A DNA stretch of 64,000 nucleotides from Bacteroidota bacterium (GCA_016708845.1 JADJFB010000012.1:71218-135217), one strand, 5' to 3'. Shown: positions 18,713-31,004, counted from the stretch's first letter. The notes: a model not told the origin generated them from the letters alone. A program made the numbers and translations.

Positions 18713-20750
18713 TTATTTTTTGTTTTCAAATAAAATAAACTCTACCCTACGATTCACCTCATGTTCTGGATCTTCACAAGTTACGCCTTCTGTACATTTG
18801 TTTACGATAAAAGTTTCACCTAATCCATTTACTTGTTCAATTTGTTTCTTATTTATTTTTTTAGAAACTAAATAGGATTTCACGCCTTGAGCACGTTTTT
18901 TAGATAATGGTAAGTTATAGGTTTCTTTTCCTCTACTATCAGCAAAACCATAAATTAAAACAGAAATTTCTGGATGTTTAGCTAACACTTCTAAATTGCT
19001 TTTTAAAATAGAGACAGCATCTTCTCTGATATTTGATTTGTTTAAGCTAAAATGTATAGGTGTCATGTCAAAACCTAAAGCATCAATTTGTTTTTTATTT
19101 AAGTAAGGTAATACTAATTTATCATCGTATGGGTTTTTCCCTGGCCCATCATCCGTTTTAACAGGCATCATATCAGCTGGCACATGATATATCATATTAT
19201 TACAAAGTACAATAGGCTCAATACATGTATCGCGGCCTGCAATTAGTTTTACATATACCGAATCGCCCGGAGAAGTTAATGAAATGGTTTGTGTAATTTG
19301 AGAAGCATCTGCTGGCAATTTAGTTTGGTTAAATGTCCATTGATAGGCAATCACATTTAAGTTACTTGGGAATTGTAGTTTCAAATTTCACTGCAAAAGC
19401 TTCTTTATCTATTAGTTTTGAATTGATAGATAATAGTGAATTAGTTTTTTCTCTACACTCTTTATTAAATTTATCTAAATAGGTTATTTTGTAGATATCC
19501 ATATCGCCATATCCACCTTTTCTGTAAGAAGAAAAATAACCACTCGTTAAATTATCTGATTCAACCATAAAAATATCGTTGCCAGGAGAATTAATTGGTT
19601 GCTCTAAATTTTTTGGTTGGCTCCATTCTCCATTAACAAGTGTACTTTTATAAATATCATAATTTCCAAAACTTTCATGACCTTTTGATGAGAAGTATAA
19701 TGTTTTACCATCATCTGATAAATAGGGAGAATCCTCATCATGTTCAGTATTAATTGTTTTCCCTAAGTTCTCAGGAACGCCCCAACTGCCGTCGCTTTGT
19801 TTTTTTGATTTGTAAATGTCTAATCCTCCATTACCTCTATCATCTTCGCTAGTAAACAAAAGGGTTTCTCCATCTTTACTAACGGTTGCATGATTTTGAT
19901 AAAAATCAATATTTACATTTTTAGATAAAGCTTGTACATCTTTTGAATTACCTCCTGCTTTTATTTCATAAATTTTATTTTTTTGAAATACAAACATGCT
20001 TTTTCCATCAGTAGAAGATGAAATGACTGATAAATGGCTTTTTTTAGGATTTGTTGTTAAAACATCTTTTGAAATAGAATATGTTTTAGCGGCTTGCGGT
20101 CTGCCGTCAACTATTTTACTACTGTAAATATTTTCGAAATATTTGCCATCGATTTTACTCGTTTTTTCTTTTTCAAAATCTTTTCTGCGAGATGTAAAAA
20201 GTATTTCGCTGGTAGGAGTAATAGCAGAAACGTATTCTGGTGCTTCTGTATTTACTTTTGTCCCTAAATTTCCAACGTAAATATTTTTATTAAATATTAA
20301 ATCTTTATTTTTTTCAGCAAACATACAATCTTCTTTGCGCTTTTGTAAATCAATGATGTATGCTTTATCTTGTTCAGGATCTTGAGAAGCTTTTACAATT
20401 AAATTATTAAATAAATCATATGCTTTTCTGTATTCTCCAACATGTTGATAGCATGTTCCTAATGAATATAATAAATCAGGAACTGTATCTGTAGGTGTTT
20501 TTGAAAGTGCTGTTTCTAAATAAGGAAGAGCTTCTTCATGTTTATTCATAAACTGTGATAAAAGGTACCCTAAGTTTAAGTTAGCATCATAAGAAGTTTT
20601 GTCTAAATTATATGCTTTTAAATAATTTACTTTTGATTTTTCTAATTTATTTTTTTCTAAAGCTTTTGTTCCTTTTCTTAAATATTTACTTACTTGCGCC
20701 GAAGATATTGACACTATAAAAATAAATAAAAGGGTAATAAATTGTTTCAT
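18713..20750 (-). CDS. TPR / PD40 propeller / OmpA-like outer-membrane protein, PorE-like (one frameshift)
   Basis: About 678 residues after correction. Order: signal peptide (MKQFITLLFIFIVSISSAQ), TPR region (residues about 20-140), a PD40-type beta-propeller with repeated FTSEDDRGNGGLDIYKSKK and YFSSKGHESFGNYDIYKS blades (about 160-430), a short beta domain, then an OmpA-like peptidoglycan-binding domain (IHFSLNKSNIREDA, GFADSRGKETYNLPLSKKRA, NRRVEF). This is the layout of PorE of the type IX secretion system except that I do not recognise the carboxypeptidase-like domain in the middle. Bacteroidota encode several such paralogues, so true PorE identity is not certain. The frame breaks at 19368-19370, where one extra G (plus strand) in GGG splits the OmpA part off. 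Removing it restores TTIPSNLNVIAYQW. Confidence 0.85.
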
Positions 20751-20785
20751 GAAAAATAAAGGGTTAATTCGCTAATATTAGTCGG

Positions 20786-20793
20786 CAAAAATA
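20786..20793 (-). promoter_or_regulatory. -7 box TATTTTTG upstream of the PorE-like gene
   Basis: On the minus strand TATTTTTG (plus CAAAAATA) fits TAnnTTTG and lies about 36 bp upstream of the ATG at 20750. I see no TTG at the matching -33 position, so this is a half-promoter at best. Confidence 0.35.
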
Positions 20794-20844
20794 ATAATTT
20801 AATCGGAAATGAGGGGTGAAATTGGTTTTTTAACAGATAGGATG

Positions 20845-22104
20845 TTAATGACCCATTAATGGTTTACTATCTAAAGATTTTGAGTCTAAAGCATCTCGTA
20901 AGCCATTACCAACCAACATAAAGGCCAAAACTAATACCATAATTGCTAAACCAGGAACAAAAGCTAAATAAGCAGCGTCAACTAATACATAACCTCTATG
21001 CGCATTAATCATTTCTCCCCAAGATGGAGTAGGAGGCTGTGCTCCAATACCTAAAAAGCTTAAGCCAGCTTCCGTTAAAATAGCTGAGGCAAAGTTTGAA
21101 GCCGCAATTACAATAACCGGTCCCATGACATTTGGTAAAATGTGACCTAAAATAATGCGCATGTTTTTAAAGCCTAATGCCCTGCCGGCTTCCACAAATT
21201 CTTTTTCTCTAATACTTAAAATTTGCCCACGAATTAAACGAGCCACATCAACCCACATAGTTAAACCAACTGCTATAAATACTTGTAAAATACCTTTTCC
21301 TAAAACCAATGTAATTGCAATTACTAATAATAATGTTGGGATTGACCAAACCACATTAATTAACCACATAATTACATCATCTAGCCAACCTCTAAAATAC
21401 CCAGCAATCGCGCCTAAAAGAATACCAATCACAATAGAAATAATAACAGAAATAAATCCAACAGATAACGAAATGCGTGTCCCAATCATTAAACGACTTA
21501 GTAAATCTCGTCCAGCTAAATCAGTTCCTAAAAGATATCTTCTGTCTTCAATATGATTTTCAGTAATTATTTTTTGTAAATCAGAAGTGCTTAATTTTAA
21601 TTTTTCGCCAGTACTTAATTGATAGAATTCAATTTTATTTGATGAACTGTCATTTATGATTGGATAATTATTATTAACGTCATACACAACATCGGCCATA
21701 TTGTAAGCTACTTTATTTCCATTATTTGGCTCGTTACCTGTAAATTCTTCGATAACAATATCAAAGCCTTTAAATGAATAGGAATAAGCTGGGATATATG
21801 AAAAGTCACTTACCTCACCAAAAATCATTTTATTAAACCAATTTGATTTATGAGAGAGTTCGTTTTTTTTAGCTAGCAACATTTGTGCTTTAAAACCAGG
21901 TTTTTTAATATGCAATTCTGGTTTTTGATCATTCGCATAAGGCGAAGAATCGGGTGTGATTAAAAAACCTAAAATTGAAACACTGGATGCAATAACAATC
22001 AAGAACATACCAAACATAGCCAATCGGTTACGTTTAAAACGTTTCCATGTTTGAACAGAAAGTGATTCTGATATATAATCTGTATGTTTTTTCTTCTTAA
22101 ACAA
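20845..22104 (-). CDS. ABC transporter permease, oligopeptide/dipeptide type (OppC/DppC)
   Basis: 419 residues. First membrane segment at about 30-52, a periplasmic insert of roughly 120 residues, then the BPD_transp_1 core with five more segments. The EAA loop for docking the ATPase reads EAGRALGFKNMRIILGHILPN, and GLSFLGIGAQPPTPSWGEM is the OppC/DppC signature. It imports peptides or similar solutes together with a second permease, ATPases and a binding protein, none of which lie nearby. The start is TTG at 22104, immediately after the stop of the upstream GT2 gene. No ATG is in frame near it. Confidence 0.9.
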   Translation of the reverse strand: MFKKKKHTDYISESLSVQTWKRFKRNRLAMFGMFLIVIASSVSILGFLITPDSSPYANDQKPELHIKKPGFKAQMLLAKKNELSHKSNWFNKMIFGEVSDFSYIPAYSYSFKGFDIVIEEFTGNEPNNGNKVAYNMADVVYDVNNNYPIINDSSSNKIEFYQLSTGEKLKLSTSDLQKIITENHIEDRRYLLGTDLAGRDLLSRLMIGTRISLSVGFISVIISIVIGILLGAIAGYFRGWLDDVIMWLINVVWSIPTLLLVIAITLVLGKGILQVFIAVGLTMWVDVARLIRGQILSIREKEFVEAGRALGFKNMRIILGHILPNVMGPVIVIAASNFASAILTEAGLSFLGIGAQPPTPSWGEMINAHRGYVLVDAAYLAFVPGLAIMVLVLAFMLVGNGLRDALDSKSLDSKPLMGH

Positions 22105-23233
22105 TTAATTTATTTTTTTGCCTTTCCAATTAGGTTTTAAAAACAACGAACTAATTCCAATGATTAAAGCATACAGCCAATATATGCATTCAAATGGAAT
22201 AAGCCACCAAATTTGTTTTATTCGACCTAAAAAATTTGAAGCTAAAAATAGCAACAAAAAATCAAAAACAAACTTTGCAAGCACAAAAATCGATAAATAG
22301 GGCATAATGACTGACTTTTTGAGGATTGCAACAAACAAAGCCAAAAACAATAGGTTTGCGGCTAAAATGATAAATCCTGCAAATAAGTTGATGTTGTTGG
22401 AGTTATATTTTGTTTTAGATGCCCAGCGAACACGCTGTTTAAAAAGGCTTTCAATAGTATTTACAGCCCTAGTTTTTGCAATGAGTTCTCTTATTAAACC
22501 ATAATGAATTGAATTAGGATTCATTTTTTTGAAGTCTTCCATCAAAAAAACATCTTCGCCTGACGAAATATGAAGGTGAGATTGGTATCCATTAACAAGA
22601 TCATACGCATGTTTTGTAAAAGCTAAATTAGCACCATTACACATAAATGGTTTTTGTATTCCACAATATCCTGCTGTAATGGCAGTTAAGGCTAGATTCT
22701 CTGTAAGTTGAAATTGCTCCAAAAAACCTGTTTGACTTTCATAATCAATTGGCATAATGAGCATATTAGGAGAATAGGTTTTAAAATAGTTAGCAATGGT
22801 TAAAAGCCAGTGAGGATTTCTGTACACAACATCTGCATCGGACGTAATAATAATAGAACCTTTTGCTTTTTGAATGGCTTCTGATAGATTTTGCTTTTTG
22901 CCTTGGTGAGTTTCTTTTTTGATTAATTGATACGAAATATCTGAATTTTGTAATGTTTTAAGGGCAATTTGGTAAGTGTTATCTTCAGAAGCATCATCCA
23001 TTAAGATTAATTCAAAATTTTCTTTGGGGAAATTTTTGTTTGATAATTTGTTGTAAGCATTCTTCCATACAGGCTTCTTCATTTCTAGCAGACATCACAA
23101 TGGATATATAGGAATCTATTGTTGAGTTTTCTTTTACTTTTTCTCTTAATCTGCCAAATCCAATTAAAGCCAACGTAGTAAAGGTGCCATAGGCCACGAT
23201 AATAAAGGAAAATATGTATAACTCAATTAACAT
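22105..23233 (-). CDS. Membrane-anchored GT2 glycosyltransferase (one frameshift)
   Basis: About 375 residues after correction. N-terminal membrane segment (LYIFSFIIVAYGTFTTLAL), then ISIVMSARNEEACMEECLQQI, LILMDDASEDNT, IIITSDADVVYRNPHWL (DAD metal motif), SSGEDVFLM and KQRVRWASK (QxxRW acceptor motif of processive GT2 enzymes), and two or three C-terminal membrane segments. It resembles cell-wall or exopolysaccharide synthases. The frame is broken at 23026-23029, where GGGG (plus strand) carries one base too many; removal restores KQKFPKENFELILMDDAS. The start overlaps the end of the flippase-like gene by 11 nt. Confidence 0.85.
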
Positions 23234-24185
23234 TAGCCGACCTGAAATCTATTTTTTCTTTCAAAATAATCACATATCCTATTGCGCTTGGTATGACAAC
23301 ATTAATTATCCATACAAATGTGGATGCTAAAACAATTGTAATGGTATCGCCTCCTGTATTATTAAATACAAATAAGGCAATAGCCGCTCTTATAGCTGGT
23401 TCAATTACACTTATCATGGGAATCAAACTGGTTAGCATAAAATAAGCGGCAATGCTCATAAAAATTTGAATTATCTCGTTTTGAGGAGTTAGAGCATTAT
23501 AAATTAAATAGAATTGTGTGGTAAAAACAAGGTAACGAACTATTGACAGCGAAATTAATTTTAAAATTAAGGTTTTTGAAAATTGAATGTTTTGAGTGCT
23601 ACCCATTTTTTGAAACCACTTTATAAATTTTAATTTTTGTTGTATAAACGATACATTAAAAATAGCCCAGCAAAAAAACAAAATCATGCATAGGCCGCCA
23701 GTTAAAACTAGGTAAATAAATGACGAAGAATCGTGATTTTGATTAAGCTTAAATCCGATTGCTATTATGCCAACAGTAACCGTAATCAACATTTGAAACA
23801 TACCGTTTATAAAATGAAGTACAGTGATACTAGGCCTGTTTTCGAATTTAAAAAAAATAATTTTCGCTAAAAATTCCATGGCTCTACCTGGCGCAATATT
23901 GCCAACGCATATTCCCGAAAAAACTGATTTTATAGCGGTGGAATAGGAAATAGATTCAATTTGAGTAGTAATGGATTTCCACTTGTAACTTTCAATGCCC
24001 CAATTAACAGGCATTAAGCATAAAACGAGTGCTAACACAAAATACATTTTTGGTTCATGAAGCCAAGCTAAACAATGTTCTTTCAACTGGGGAATTTCAC
24101 TCATTCGATTATAGATAATCCAAAAGCTAACAATACCAATTGCTATTTTAGCGAGAACGGTTAGTATTTTTTTTTTGGATTTCAA
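23223..24185 (-). CDS. LPG-synthase-TM / flippase-like integral membrane protein
   Basis: 320 residues with about eight membrane helices. It matches the lysylphosphatidylglycerol synthetase transmembrane (UPF0104) group by MPVNWGIESYKWKSI near residue 60, SVFSGICVGNIAPGRAMEFLAK (family GxxxGxxTPGRxGE-like motif) and a central gap before further helices. There is no C-terminal aminoacyl-transfer domain, so lipid flipping or a glycan-associated role is more likely than lipid lysinylation. It overlaps the GT2 gene, suggesting that they work on the same lipid-linked product. That link is inferred. Confidence 0.8.
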   Translation of the reverse strand: MKSKKKILTVLAKIAIGIVSFWIIYNRMSEIPQLKEHCLAWLHEPKMYFVLALVLCLMPVNWGIESYKWKSITTQIESISYSTAIKSVFSGICVGNIAPGRAMEFLAKIIFFKFENRPSITVLHFINGMFQMLITVTVGIIAIGFKLNQNHDSSSFIYLVLTGGLCMILFFCWAIFNVSFIQQKLKFIKWFQKMGSTQNIQFSKTLILKLISLSIVRYLVFTTQFYLIYNALTPQNEIIQIFMSIAAYFMLTSLIPMISVIEPAIRAAIALFVFNNTGGDTITIVLASTFVWIINVVIPSAIGYVIILKEKIDFRSANVN

Positions 24186-24434
24186 TTAATTGCAACGAAA
24201 AAATAAATTTACGATTTAAATATAGTTTAATAATACTTTATTTTAAACCTTTCAAATGGATTAAAATCTTGATTTTTTGAATGTCTAGTCAATTTTACTA
24301 ATTCAAAACATAGTTTTACTAGTTTAAGATCTTATTTAACTCAATACGGCACTATAATTGTTAAATTACTGTTAAATAACTTAAAAAGTTATAATTTAGT
24401 ACATCAATTATCTATTAATCTCAATTTAACTAAT
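24186..24434. other. AT-rich intergenic region between divergent genes
   Basis: About 250 bp of very AT-rich DNA between the divergent flippase-like gene and the small secreted protein gene. It must hold promoters for both directions, but I find no convincing TTG/TAnnTTTG pair, hairpin or repeat. Confidence 0.5.
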
Positions 24435-24830
24435 ATGAAAAAAATCGTTCTATTTATAAGTATTATGGCAGGTTTTTGTGGTTTTGCACAAAATCAAAAG
24501 TATAGCACTCCTGTTTCAAGATTAACTGAGCTTATGATTGAAAAAAATTATTCAGTTTCTGAAAGAGAAGAATTGAACAAGTATCCTGAAAAGTTGAGGG
24601 CCTTGGATTATCTCTATTCAAAATCATTTGAAATCTCTGAACATAAGCAATATACTGCCGAACAGTTTGAGAAGATTGACATGACCAAATATTTTTCTCA
24701 AAGAAAGCTTGATGAGTATGTTTTAGTATTTGATGAAGCTTCGGGCTTGCCTTTAGTGTTATATTCTTTCAATAAAATGGAAGCAGATAAAGCTATAATA
24801 ATGCCTGCTGCTGGTAAAATCGCACACTAA
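24435..24830 (+). CDS. Small secreted protein of unknown function
   Basis: 131 residues with a signal peptide (MKKIVLFISIMAGFCGFAQ). The mature part is charged and mostly helical, with KYPEKLRALDYLYSKSFEI and a C-terminal DEYVLVFDEASGLPLVLYS. I recognise no family. It lies 41 bp upstream of the giant Ig-repeat adhesin gene on the same strand and so is probably co-transcribed with it. A role in secretion or assembly of that adhesin is possible but not shown by the sequence. Confidence 0.75.
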   Translation: MKKIVLFISIMAGFCGFAQNQKYSTPVSRLTELMIEKNYSVSEREELNKYPEKLRALDYLYSKSFEISEHKQYTAEQFEKIDMTKYFSQRKLDEYVLVFDEASGLPLVLYSFNKMEADKAIIMPAAGKIAH

Positions 24831-24871
24831 ATAATAAATACTTCAAATAATTATTTTTAATAAATAAACAC

Positions 24872-27800
24872 ATGAAAAAAATATTTACATTAACGCTTTT
24901 GTTTGTTTTTTCTTTATCGTTTTCTCAAACATTTATTTTGCCTTCGGTTGGTGTACAGTCAACTTATAGTGGTGGTTGTCCACAAGGTGGTTGTTCAGGA
25001 ACGTTGTTAGATCCGGGTGGAGCTGGTAATTATCCTAATGGTGTAAACCAAATCTATCAAACATTTTGCCCTACAGTTCCTGGAAATTGTGTGAGGGTAA
25101 CATTTACAAGTTTCAATACAGAGTTAGGATTTGATTATTTGACTATTGGTAATGGACCTGCTCAAAATAGTGCTGTATTCACAGGTGCGCCTGCAGCGGC
25201 GGGTGGTCAAATTTGGGGAACGCCTGCTACGCCTTTTAGTTATCAGGCTAATAACAGTTCAGGTTGTTTAACTTTTCGTTTTAATTCAGATGGTATCATT
25301 AATGCATCAGGGTTTACAGCTTCATTATCTTGCGTAGCTTGTGCTACTGCTCAAGCAACTGGAAATTCTGACGCATGTGCGTCGACTTTTATTTGTTCAA
25401 ATTTAGGTTTCAATGATATTTCAAACGGACCAGGTTTAAATCCAACAGAAGGTTGTGGTGGAACCAATTGTGTAACAGGCGAAAACTACTCAAATTGGTA
25501 TACTTTCACTGCAGCTACATCTGGCGTATTAACATTTACATTAGATCCAAATGTAAACACGGAAGATTTTGATTATGCCGTATTTGGCCCAAACCCATCT
25601 TGCGGGGCGCTAGGCACTCCTATTAGATGTTCCTATGCAGCCAACTCTAGTTTTACTGGTTTAGGTAATGGAGCAGTTGATAATTCGGAAGATGTGGCCG
25701 GCAATGGCTGGACAGCTCCAATGAATGTAGTAGCTGGACAGACATATATGTTGATGGTAAATAATTGGACTGCAGGCGGTTTAGGATTTAATATTTTATT
25801 TGGAGGTACAGCAACACTTGGAGTGTTAGCGCCAGCAGTAAATTCAACTTCTATTTGTGTTGGTCAATCTGCAATCTTAACTGCAACGCCTACTACAACC
25901 GGTGGAACTTACACGTGGACTCCAGGAGGAGCAAACACACAAACTATTTCAGTATCTCCAGGTTCTACAACCTCTTATTCAGTTGTTTATGCTACTGGTG
26001 GATGTACAAGTCCTGCTTCGGCTTTAGCTACTGTAACTGTAAACTCTGTTCCAACGGCTAATGCAGGAACAACAACAACATTAACTTGTGCTGCGCCAAC
26101 AGCAACACTATCAGGTTCAGGTGGTGGAACATACGCATGGTCTGGTCCTAGTATTACTGGAGGTGGAACAACTGCTAACCCAACAGTTAACGCCGCAGGG
26201 ACTTATAGCTTGGCGGTAACTTCTCCTCAAGGTTGTACTTCTGCAGTTTCTACAGTTGCAATATCTCAAAATACAACAGCACCATTGCCTACAGCTTCTA
26301 ATTCTGCTACTTTATCTTGTTCAACAACTACGGTTGCTTTAACTGGTGGACCAGCTTCAGGTGTAACTTATCAATGGAGCGGACCAGGTTTTAGTGGAGG
26401 AACAACTTCGCAAAACGCCGTTGCAACTGCTGCTGGTACATATACATTAAGAGTTACAGATGCCATAAATGGATGTACAGCAACGGCAGTTACAACTGTC
26501 TCTCAAAATACAACAGCTCCAACACCAAGTGCATCAAATTCAACAACTTTAACATGTACAACTACCACATCAACATTAACTGGAACTGGCGGAGGCACTT
26601 ATAATTGGTCGGGCCCCGGAGTAACTGGCGGCGCCACATCAGCAAATCCAACAGTTAATTTACCTGGCACCTATGTGTTAACGGTAACAGCAGCTAATGG
26701 TTGCACGGCTACTGCTAATACAACTGTCTCTCAAAATACAACAGCTCCAACACCAAGTGCATCAAATTCGTCAACGTTAACCTGTTCTACAAGAACCATT
26801 GGATTAACAGGAACAGGTGGAGGAACATACTCATGGTCTGGCCCAGGAATTACTAGTGGAGGAGCTACAGCTACACCTTCAGTTAATTTACCTGGCACCT
26901 ATGTGTTAACGGTAACAGCTACTAACGGTTGCACTGCTACTGCTAATACAACTGTTTCGCAAAACACCACGGCGCCTACTGCAGGCGCTTCTAATACATC
27001 AACCTTAACATGTACAACTACTACAGCAACTTTAACAGGAACTGGCGGAGGTTCTTATTCTTGGTCAGGACCAGGAATTGTAAGTGGAGGAGCTACAGCT
27101 AATCCTGTTGTAAATCAGAGCGGAACTTACATAGTAACAGTAACTGCTGCTAATGGATGTACTGCCACAGCTAATACATCTATCACACAAAATGCTAGCC
27201 TTCCCATAGCAACAGCTTCTAATACATCAACGTTAACCTGTTCTACAAGAACTATTGGATTAACAGGAACAGGTGGAGGAACATACGCGTGGTCTGGCCC
27301 TGGTATTACTAGTGGCGGAGCTACAGCAACACCATCTGTTAATTTACCTGGAACATACGTGTTAACTGTAACTGCGGCAAATGGTTGCACAGCAACAGCA
27401 AATACAAGTGTAACACAAAATACAACAGCGCCAACACCAGGCGCATCTAATTCAACAACATTAACATGTAACACAACAACTGCTGCTTTAACTGGAACAG
27501 GTGGAGGAACATATTCTTGGTCTGGCCCTGGTATTACAGCTGGTGGAGCCACATCAACACCTACAATTAATGTAGCAGGTAATTATGTTGTTACAGTAAC
27601 GGCAGCTAACGGTTGCACTGCTACTGCTAACACAACTGTATCTCAAAATACAACAGCTCCAACACCCGCAGCTTCTAACTCTGGGTCATTAACATGTACA
27701 GTGAATACAGTTACATTAACAGGCACAAGTGGAGGATCTTATTCTTGGTCTGGCCCTGGTATTGTAAGTGGCGGAGCAACAGCTAATCCTGTTGTTAATC

Positions 27801-30315
27801 AGATAGGAAATTATACTGTAACTGTTACTGCAGCAAACGGATGTACTGCAACAGCAAACACAACTGTTTCTCAAAATACAATTACTCCAACGGTAACAAT
27901 GCCAAGTACACAAACAATTACATGTGCGTCGCCAACAGTTTCTTTAATAGGTGCTGCTAGTCCGTCATCTTGCACTCCAGTATGGACTGGTGGTGTTTGC
28001 GGAGGATCAACAACCTATACAGCTCAAGCTTGTTCTCCTAATACTTATACATTAACAGTCACTAATCCATTAAATGGTTGTGTAAATTCTGGAACGGTAG
28101 ATGTAGTTCCAAGTATTGGTATTCCAGTTGTAACTACTTCAAACACTGGATCGATAACATGTACTACGAATACAGTTGAGGTAACAGCAACAACTACAAT
28201 GACACCTGTTTCTTATTCATGGACAGGTCCAAGTGCGGTTTCAGGCTCTTCATCTTCAACTGGCACTGTAAGTGTTGGTGGTACATACCAATGTGTTGTG
28301 ACTAACACATTATCAGGATGTTCATCAACGGTTACAACACTTGTAAATACAAACACAACATCGCCAACAGCTACTATTAATATATCTGGCGTGTTAACTT
28401 GTTCTGTAACTTCAGTTGATTTAACTAGTTCTTTAGCAGGGATGAATTACACATGGTCTCCTCAAGCAGTAAATACATTGTCAACTACTTCTTCAGTAGC
28501 TGGGCCTTGCACTTTAACTGTTAAGGATCCATCTAATGGATGTACGTTTACAACTACTGCCACGGTTACTCAAAATACAACAACTCCAACTGGATTAAGT
28601 GCAGGTACAAATCAAACTTTAACGTGTACATCAACATCTGTGACATTATCAGGAAGTGTAACAACTCCTACAAATGCAACTGTAAACTGGTCAGGCGCTA
28701 GTGTATGTGGAACCGCAACAAGTCTTTCTTCATCGGCATGTGCAGCAGGTATTTATACATTAACAGCAACAGACGGTTCAAATGGTTGTATTGCAACATC
28801 AACGGTTCAAATATTTCCTAACGCTGGTGCTCCAACAGCAACTATTTCTTCAGCAGCTTTAACAATAGATTGTAATAATGCTACTCAATCGGTAACAGTT
28901 ACTAGTACACCAAATACTGATGTGACCTATACTTGGAACATGCCTCCAGCAACTTTATCAACAAATGGAGATGTGGCAACATTTAATAGTCCTAATACAT
29001 ACATCTGTACAATAACTAATACATTGAGTAATTGCTCAACTCCTGTTCAGGTTGTTATAACAACAAATACAACCGTTCCAACTATAGCTATTTCGCCATC
29101 ACAAACATTAACATGTGCAAATCCTACTGCGGTTATCTCAACTACAACAAATCCAACAACAGGTATTACTTATACTTGGACTGGCACTGTTGTTTCGGGA
29201 CAAGGTACAAGTGCAGTTACTGTGAATGCCGCAGATAATTATAGTGTGACTGTTATGGATGCAGCTAACGGATGTACAAATACTGCTTCATCTCTGGTGA
29301 CAGCTGATACAAATGTGCCATCTGTAACTATTTCTGCTACATCGACTAATAGTGTCATTACATGTTTAAACCCAGCTGTAACTTTATCAGCAAGTGTTAC
29401 ACCATCTGCAACATACTCGTATACTTGGTCGCCTAGCAATAATACTGGCTCAACTGAAAATGTAAACAGTGCTGGAGTTTATAATGTAGTTGTATTAAAT
29501 GCTGCAACAGGTTGTACTGCATCTGCGTCAACTGCATTTACTGTTACTGGCAACACAACAGCTCCAACAGCAGTAACATCTGATACAACGATGCCTTGTG
29601 GCTCTCCTTCAGTAACACTTAATGCTAGTACAACTGCAACTAATGTCTCTTACAATTGGACAACATCTGGAGCAGGAACATTATTGTCGGGAGCAACATC
29701 GGCTTCACCAGTAGCAGGTTCAGCTGGAGCTTATGAAGTTACAGTAACAGATAACACAAATGGTTGTTCTAGCACGAGTACAGTAAATGTTACTTCGATT
29801 GCTGTAACAGCAGCATTCACAGCTAATCCAACATCTGGTACTGCACCATTGTTAGTTAATTTCACAAATCAAACTCCTGGAGTAGGTAATGTTTATTCTT
29901 GGAATTTTGCAGACAACAATAACAACACATCATCGGCAACTGACCCTAGTCATACATACAATACGGTAGGTAATTATGTAGTTACATTAGTTGTAACAGA
30001 TGCTAGTGGTTTATGTTCGGCAACAGCAACCATATCAATAGATGTTTTGAGAATGCTTCAATCATTGTTCCAAACGTGTTTACGCCAAATGGTGATGGTA
30101 AAAATGACATCTTTAAAATTACAACCACTGGTATGAAAGAATTAAACTGTGACATCTTTAACCGTTGGGGTACAAAAGTGAGTAACATTTCTGGAGTTAA
30201 TGGATTCTGGGATGGTGGTAATTCGAATGATGGTACTTATTTCTTTATTTTAACTGCCACAGGCTTTGATGGAGCAGAATATAAACAACAGGGCTACATT
30301 AATTTATTTAAATAA
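24872..30315 (+). CDS. Giant Ig-repeat T9SS adhesin with PKD and CHU_C domains (one frameshift)
   Basis: 1814 residues after correction. Order: signal peptide; a Cys-rich CUB-like domain (about 25-155); a domain of the kind often preceding repeats in CHU_C proteins (SNWYTFTAATSGVLTFTL, about 160-310); many Ig-like repeats, of which eight in the first part share a 76-residue period with the core TYxWSGPG and NGCTATANTTVSQN; more divergent repeats; a PKD domain (NFADNNNNTSSATDPSHTYN); and a CHU_C/type B sorting domain (IIVPNVFTPNGDGKNDIFKI to the end). It should be exported by the T9SS and displayed on the surface, acting in adhesion or gliding. One T is missing from TTTT at 30045-30048, which separates the CHU_C domain; restoring it gives SIDVFENASIIVPNV. 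Confidence 0.88.
26040..27880 (+). repeat. 228-bp tandem coding repeats (about 8 units)
   Basis: Units of 228 bp encode 76-residue Ig-like domains. Two exact anchors show the period: TCTCAAAATACAACAGCTCC recurs at 26501 and 26729, and GTTAATTTACCTGGCACC recurs 228 bp apart. Some neighbouring units share exact stretches of more than 40 bp, so recent duplication or gene conversion is likely. Outer units are more divergent. Confidence 0.85.
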
Positions 30316-30334
30316 TAAATGAGTTCATAATTTT

Positions 30335-30366
30335 AAAGCCCCTTGCTAAAACAAGGGGCTTTTTAT
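30335..30366 (+). terminator. Rho-independent terminator after the giant adhesin
   Basis: AAAGCCCCTTG, loop CTAAAA, CAAGGGGCTTT followed by a T tract. It has a perfect 11-bp stem starting 19 bp after the adhesin stop. Confidence 0.9.
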
Positions 30367-30396
30367 TTTACATTTGTTCTTCATATAAAACTTATT

Positions 30397-30956
30397 TTGG
30401 CAACTAACGATAGAATTATTTTAGGTATTGACCCGGGAACTTTAGTGATGGGTTATGGCTTGGTGCATATTCAAAATAATAAATTATCATTAATTGCATT
30501 GGATGTTATTAAGCTAGATAAGTTAGATGAACATGCGGATAGATTGAAAAAATATTTGAACGCGTGGTTGAATTAATAGACCAGTATAAACCTGATGAAT
30601 TTGCGATTGAAGAGCCTTTCTTTGGAAAAAATGTTCAATCGATGTTAAAGTTGGGAAGAGCTCAAGGAGTTGCTATTGCAGCTGCTTTATCTAAAAATAT
30701 TCCAATGACAGAATACTCTCCTAAAAAAATAAAAATGAGCATTACAGGAAATGGTAATTCTTCAAAAGAGCAAGTAGCTGCTATGTTAGAAAGCTTGTTG
30801 AATTTCAAACATGATGATAAATACTTAGATGCAACCGATGCATTAGGTGCCGCGGTATGTCATTATTTTCAAAATAAAACAGCAGCAAGTGGAGCTAAAA
30901 AATCTTATTCTGGTTGGGATGCTTTTATAAAAGACAATCCAAAAAGAAAAGCTTGA
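30397..30956 (+). CDS. ruvC: Crossover junction endodeoxyribonuclease RuvC (one frameshift)
   Basis: Resolves Holliday junctions together with RuvAB. 186 residues after correction, the normal length. Catalytic acidic residues are visible in ILGIDPGTLVMGYG (first Asp), FAIEEPFFGKNVQSMLKLG (Glu) and YLDATDALGAAVCH (Asp pair). The start is taken as TTG 30397 (MATNDRIILGIDPG), since no ATG exists and the family has few residues before ILGIDPG. One A is missing from the A-run at 30546-30551; restoring it gives RLKKIFERVVELIDQ. RuvC is a widely conserved housekeeping enzyme, which argues that the break is a sequence error. Confidence 0.93.
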
Positions 30957-31004
30957 TAGACTTCAATATCTTTCTTACCTTTCTTTTTTTATATAACGGA
31001 CCCT

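Noticed and set aside
26040..27880. Regular repeats as a possible CRISPR array
   Set aside because: The period is 228 bp, a multiple of three, with no unique spacers, and the repeats encode Ig-like domains in one long frame.
27127..27913. Open frames on the opposite strand within the Ig-repeat gene
   Set aside because: They mirror the repetitive Thr/Ala codons of the real gene and show only low-complexity Val/Pro-rich sequence.
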